From: Myxococcales bacterium
GTDB lineage: Bacteria > Myxococcota > Polyangia > Fen-1088
NCBI GenBank assembly: GCA_003159055.1
Contig: PMLH01000500.1
Coordinates: 1-7,097, forward strand
Length of the DNA stretch: 7,097 nucleotides
Direction of reading: 5' to 3'
The notes under the pieces were generated by a model. The model was not told the origin of the DNA. It ran no database searches and worked only from the letters and a program-made list of their open reading frames with translations. Position numbers and translations under genes: made by a program. This document shows, one piece after another, positions 5,620 to 7,097 of the stretch (position 1 is its first letter; the number at the start of each line of letters is the position of its first letter).

Positions 5620-6657
5620 ATGCACGTTCTTTTCGTCGTCAACCACACGCGGACGCTCCGCCCCAGCTACACGACCGTCTATCTGGCCGCGGCGGCTTTC
5701 CGGCGGGGCCACGACGTTGCGTTCGTTTCGGTCGATGACTTGTCCCACGAGCGCGAGGTCACCGGACGTGTGGTCAGAGCTCCCGCCTCCTCGAGCCGCG
5801 AGCCGGCGTCGCTGGCTGCCGCCCTGAAGACGCCATCCGCGAAGAGCGAGGACGTATCGCTCGCCAAGTTCGATGTCGTGCTTCTGCGCAACAACCCGAA
5901 CCTCGGCGACGGCGGATCCATTCGCGTCAACCCGGCCATTGAGCTGGGACGCCGCCTGAAGGAAGCCGGCGTGATGGTTCTCAACGATCCCGATGGGTTG
6001 CGGCGGGCAGGCTCGAAGATGTACCTGGCCGGCTTCCCGGCGGAAATACGACCGAAGACGCTCATCACCTGTTCTGCGGATCGTGTGCGCGCGTTTCTGC
6101 GCGAGCTCGATGGCGCGGCCATCATCAAGCCGCTGTTCGGCTATGGCGGTCAGAACGTATTCTTCGTCGGGCGGGGAGAAACCGCCAACTTGGCGCAGAT
6201 CATTTCTACCGTTCGGAGCAGCGGCTATTTGATTGCGCAGGAATACATCGCAGCGGCGGCGCGGGGGGACAAACGGGTGCTGATGCTTGCCGGCATTCCG
6301 CTCGAGGCCGACGGACACGTCGCGGTCTACCGTCGACTGCATGCCAGCGATGACATACGCAACAACATGCACCTGGGCGCGTCGCGCATGCGCTGCCGAC
6401 TGACCAAGGCCGAGCGAAAACTGTGCGAGACCATCCGTCCACGCCTCGTCGCCGATGGGCTTTACCTGGTCGGCCTGGACATCGTCGGCGACAAGATCCT
6501 GGAGATCAACGTGTTTGCACCGGGCGGGCTCCACAACATGCACCAGCTTTACAACGTCGACCTGGCCGACGTTGCCATCGCCGACCTGGAGCGCAGGTTC
6601 AAGCTGCGCGGCGCCTACCACGAGCCCGTGCCGCCGCATGTTTTCATGCGCGGGTAG
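5620..6657 (+). CDS. gshB: GshB-type ATP-grasp ligase (glutathione synthase-like)
   Basis: A 345-residue ATP-grasp enzyme that follows the E. coli glutathione synthase layout along its length. The N-terminal preATP-grasp domain (1-125) includes VVNHTRTLRPSYTTVYLAAA and the FDVVLLRNNPN strand-loop (84-94). IIKPLFGYGGQNVF (168-181) is the glycine-rich ATP loop, AQEYI...GDKRVLML (206-223) matches AQNYLPAIKDGDKRVLVV in E. coli, and GLDIVGDKILEIN (285-297) supplies the Mg-ATP ligands D287, E295 and N297. GshB joins gamma-glutamylcysteine and glycine using ATP. One difference is NVFAPGGL after the metal site, where E. coli has NVTSPT, so a related substrate cannot be excluded. No gshA is nearby. 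The start has no Shine-Dalgarno site, but Met1 begins the first beta strand (HVLFVVN) as in the family. A sugar kinase gene follows 108 bp downstream. Confidence 0.82.
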   Translation: MHVLFVVNHTRTLRPSYTTVYLAAAAFRRGHDVAFVSVDDLSHEREVTGRVVRAPASSSREPASLAAALKTPSAKSEDVSLAKFDVVLLRNNPNLGDGGSIRVNPAIELGRRLKEAGVMVLNDPDGLRRAGSKMYLAGFPAEIRPKTLITCSADRVRAFLRELDGAAIIKPLFGYGGQNVFFVGRGETANLAQIISTVRSSGYLIAQEYIAAAARGDKRVLMLAGIPLEADGHVAVYRRLHASDDIRNNMHLGASRMRCRLTKAERKLCETIRPRLVADGLYLVGLDIVGDKILEINVFAPGGLHNMHQLYNVDLADVAIADLERRFKLRGAYHEPVPPHVFMRG

Positions 6658-6704
6658 GGGTCTCGTCATGCAACGGGGTTTGTTGTACTCTTCGCCGCGT
6701 TTTC

Positions 6705-6723
6705 GTCGGGCTAGCATCCCGAC
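6705..6723. promoter_or_regulatory. Inverted repeat upstream of the sugar kinase gene
   Basis: GTCGGG (6705-6710) and CCCGAC (6718-6723) are a perfect 6-bp inverted repeat around CTAGCAT; TAGCAT inside it (6712-6717) is a 4-of-6 match to a -10 hexamer, though no -35 fits. It could be an operator, a weak hairpin or chance. It is the only structure I see in the 108-bp gap apart from the ribosome binding site. Confidence 0.25.
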
Positions 6724-6748
6724 CCCGCAGGCACGCCAACCAACAGCC

Positions 6749-6754
6749 GGAGAG
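6749..6754 (+). promoter_or_regulatory. Shine-Dalgarno site of the sugar kinase gene
   Basis: GGAGAG ends 11 nt before the ATG at 6766. It supports this start over the in-frame GTG/ATG codons further in, which would remove the first beta strand. Confidence 0.65.
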
Positions 6755-6765
6755 ACAGCCTTCCA

Positions 6766-7097
6766 ATGGTACAGATCAAAGAAGCATCCGATTGTCGCTG
6801 GGACCTGGTCGCCCTGGGCGAGGTGATGTTGCGCCTCGATCCTGGGGTTGGGCGCATTCACACGACCCGGCACTTCGACGTCTGGGAGGGCGGGGGCGAG
6901 TACAACGTCGCGCGCGGTCTGCGGCGCTGCTTCGGGATGCGCACCGCCGTCCTCACCGCGCTGGCTGACAATCCCGTGGGTCGGTTGCTCGAGGACCTGA
7001 TGTTCCAAGGTGGCGTCGATACGTCCTTGCTGCGCTGGGTGCCCTACGACGGGGTGGGCCGCACCGTGCGCAACGGATTGAATTTCACCGAGCGCGG
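6766..7097 (+). CDS. PfkB-family sugar kinase, 5' part (2-keto-3-deoxygluconate kinase-like)
   Basis: The first 110 codons of a gene that runs off the right edge. The protein opens with WDLVALGEVMLRLDP (12-26), the first strand of the ribokinase/PfkB fold. The N-terminal family signature follows: WEGGGEYNVARGLRRCFGM (40-58), then AVLTALADNPVGRLLEDLMF (61-80) and GGVDTSLLRW (82-91). The segment GVGRTVRNGLNFTER (96-110) resembles 2-keto-3-deoxygluconate kinases, which phosphorylate KDG with ATP in Entner-Doudoroff or uronate catabolism. PfkB specificity is hard to call from the N-terminus alone, and the catalytic Asp in the C-terminal GAGD motif lies outside the window. The start is supported by GGAGAG 11 nt upstream. 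Confidence 0.88.
   Translation, partial: MVQIKEASDCRWDLVALGEVMLRLDPGVGRIHTTRHFDVWEGGGEYNVARGLRRCFGMRTAVLTALADNPVGRLLEDLMFQGGVDTSLLRWVPYDGVGRTVRNGLNFTER

Noticed and set aside
6635..6650. Perfect hairpin CGCATG-TTTT-CATGCG at the end of the gshB-like gene considered as a terminator
   Set aside because: The stem is only 6 bp, lies inside the coding sequence before the stop, and is followed by a G-rich stretch, not T's.
5536..7008. 490-codon minus-strand open frame opposite the gshB-like and kinase genes
   Set aside because: Both plus-strand genes have clear family motifs over their length. The antisense translation is compositionally odd, with no recognisable domain, and spans two separate genes and their gap.

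Overview
The window is GC-rich chromosomal DNA from a bacterium. Basic low-complexity protein tails, degenerate GC-rich repeats and gene starts that mostly lack a Shine-Dalgarno sequence fit a Myxococcota/deltaproteobacterial-type genome, but this is inference and no marker gene here settles the taxon. It is densely packed with single-function housekeeping-type genes on both strands. I see no mobile element, CRISPR array, tRNA or rRNA.

Left part (1-2459): the 3' portion of a polytopic membrane protein gene (+, begins outside the window) ends at 965 and is followed by a hairpin that looks like a rho-independent terminator. Facing it are two minus-strand genes. One encodes a 113-residue protein with a histone H1-like Lys/Ala/Pro tail and two KDGDV repeats, with its own strong promoter and a good ribosome binding site. 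The other encodes a class I SAM-dependent methyltransferase.

Middle (2460-4831): queC (7-cyano-7-deazaguanine synthase, +) starts only 28 bp from the methyltransferase start, so the two divergent promoters must overlap the coding regions. queC converges on pcnB (poly(A) polymerase, -). The roughly 94 bp between them are filled with degenerate GGAACC/GGATCC hexamer repeats and inverted repeats. PcnB has a long Arg-rich C-terminal tail with a 4x Asn-Asp-Arg repeat.

Right part (4918-7097): a single-pass membrane protein of unknown function (-) lies upstream of pcnB on the same strand. Divergent from it are a GshB-type ATP-grasp ligase gene (+) and then the 5' part of a PfkB-family sugar kinase resembling 2-keto-3-deoxygluconate kinases (+), which runs off the window.

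The genes do not form one pathway: queC lacks queD/E/F neighbours and the gshB-like gene lacks gshA nearby. No clear new multi-gene system is visible. The most interesting items are the small H1-tailed protein, the very tight queC/methyltransferase divergent start region, the repeat-filled convergent junction, and the recurrence of basic repetitive C-terminal tails in three unrelated proteins.
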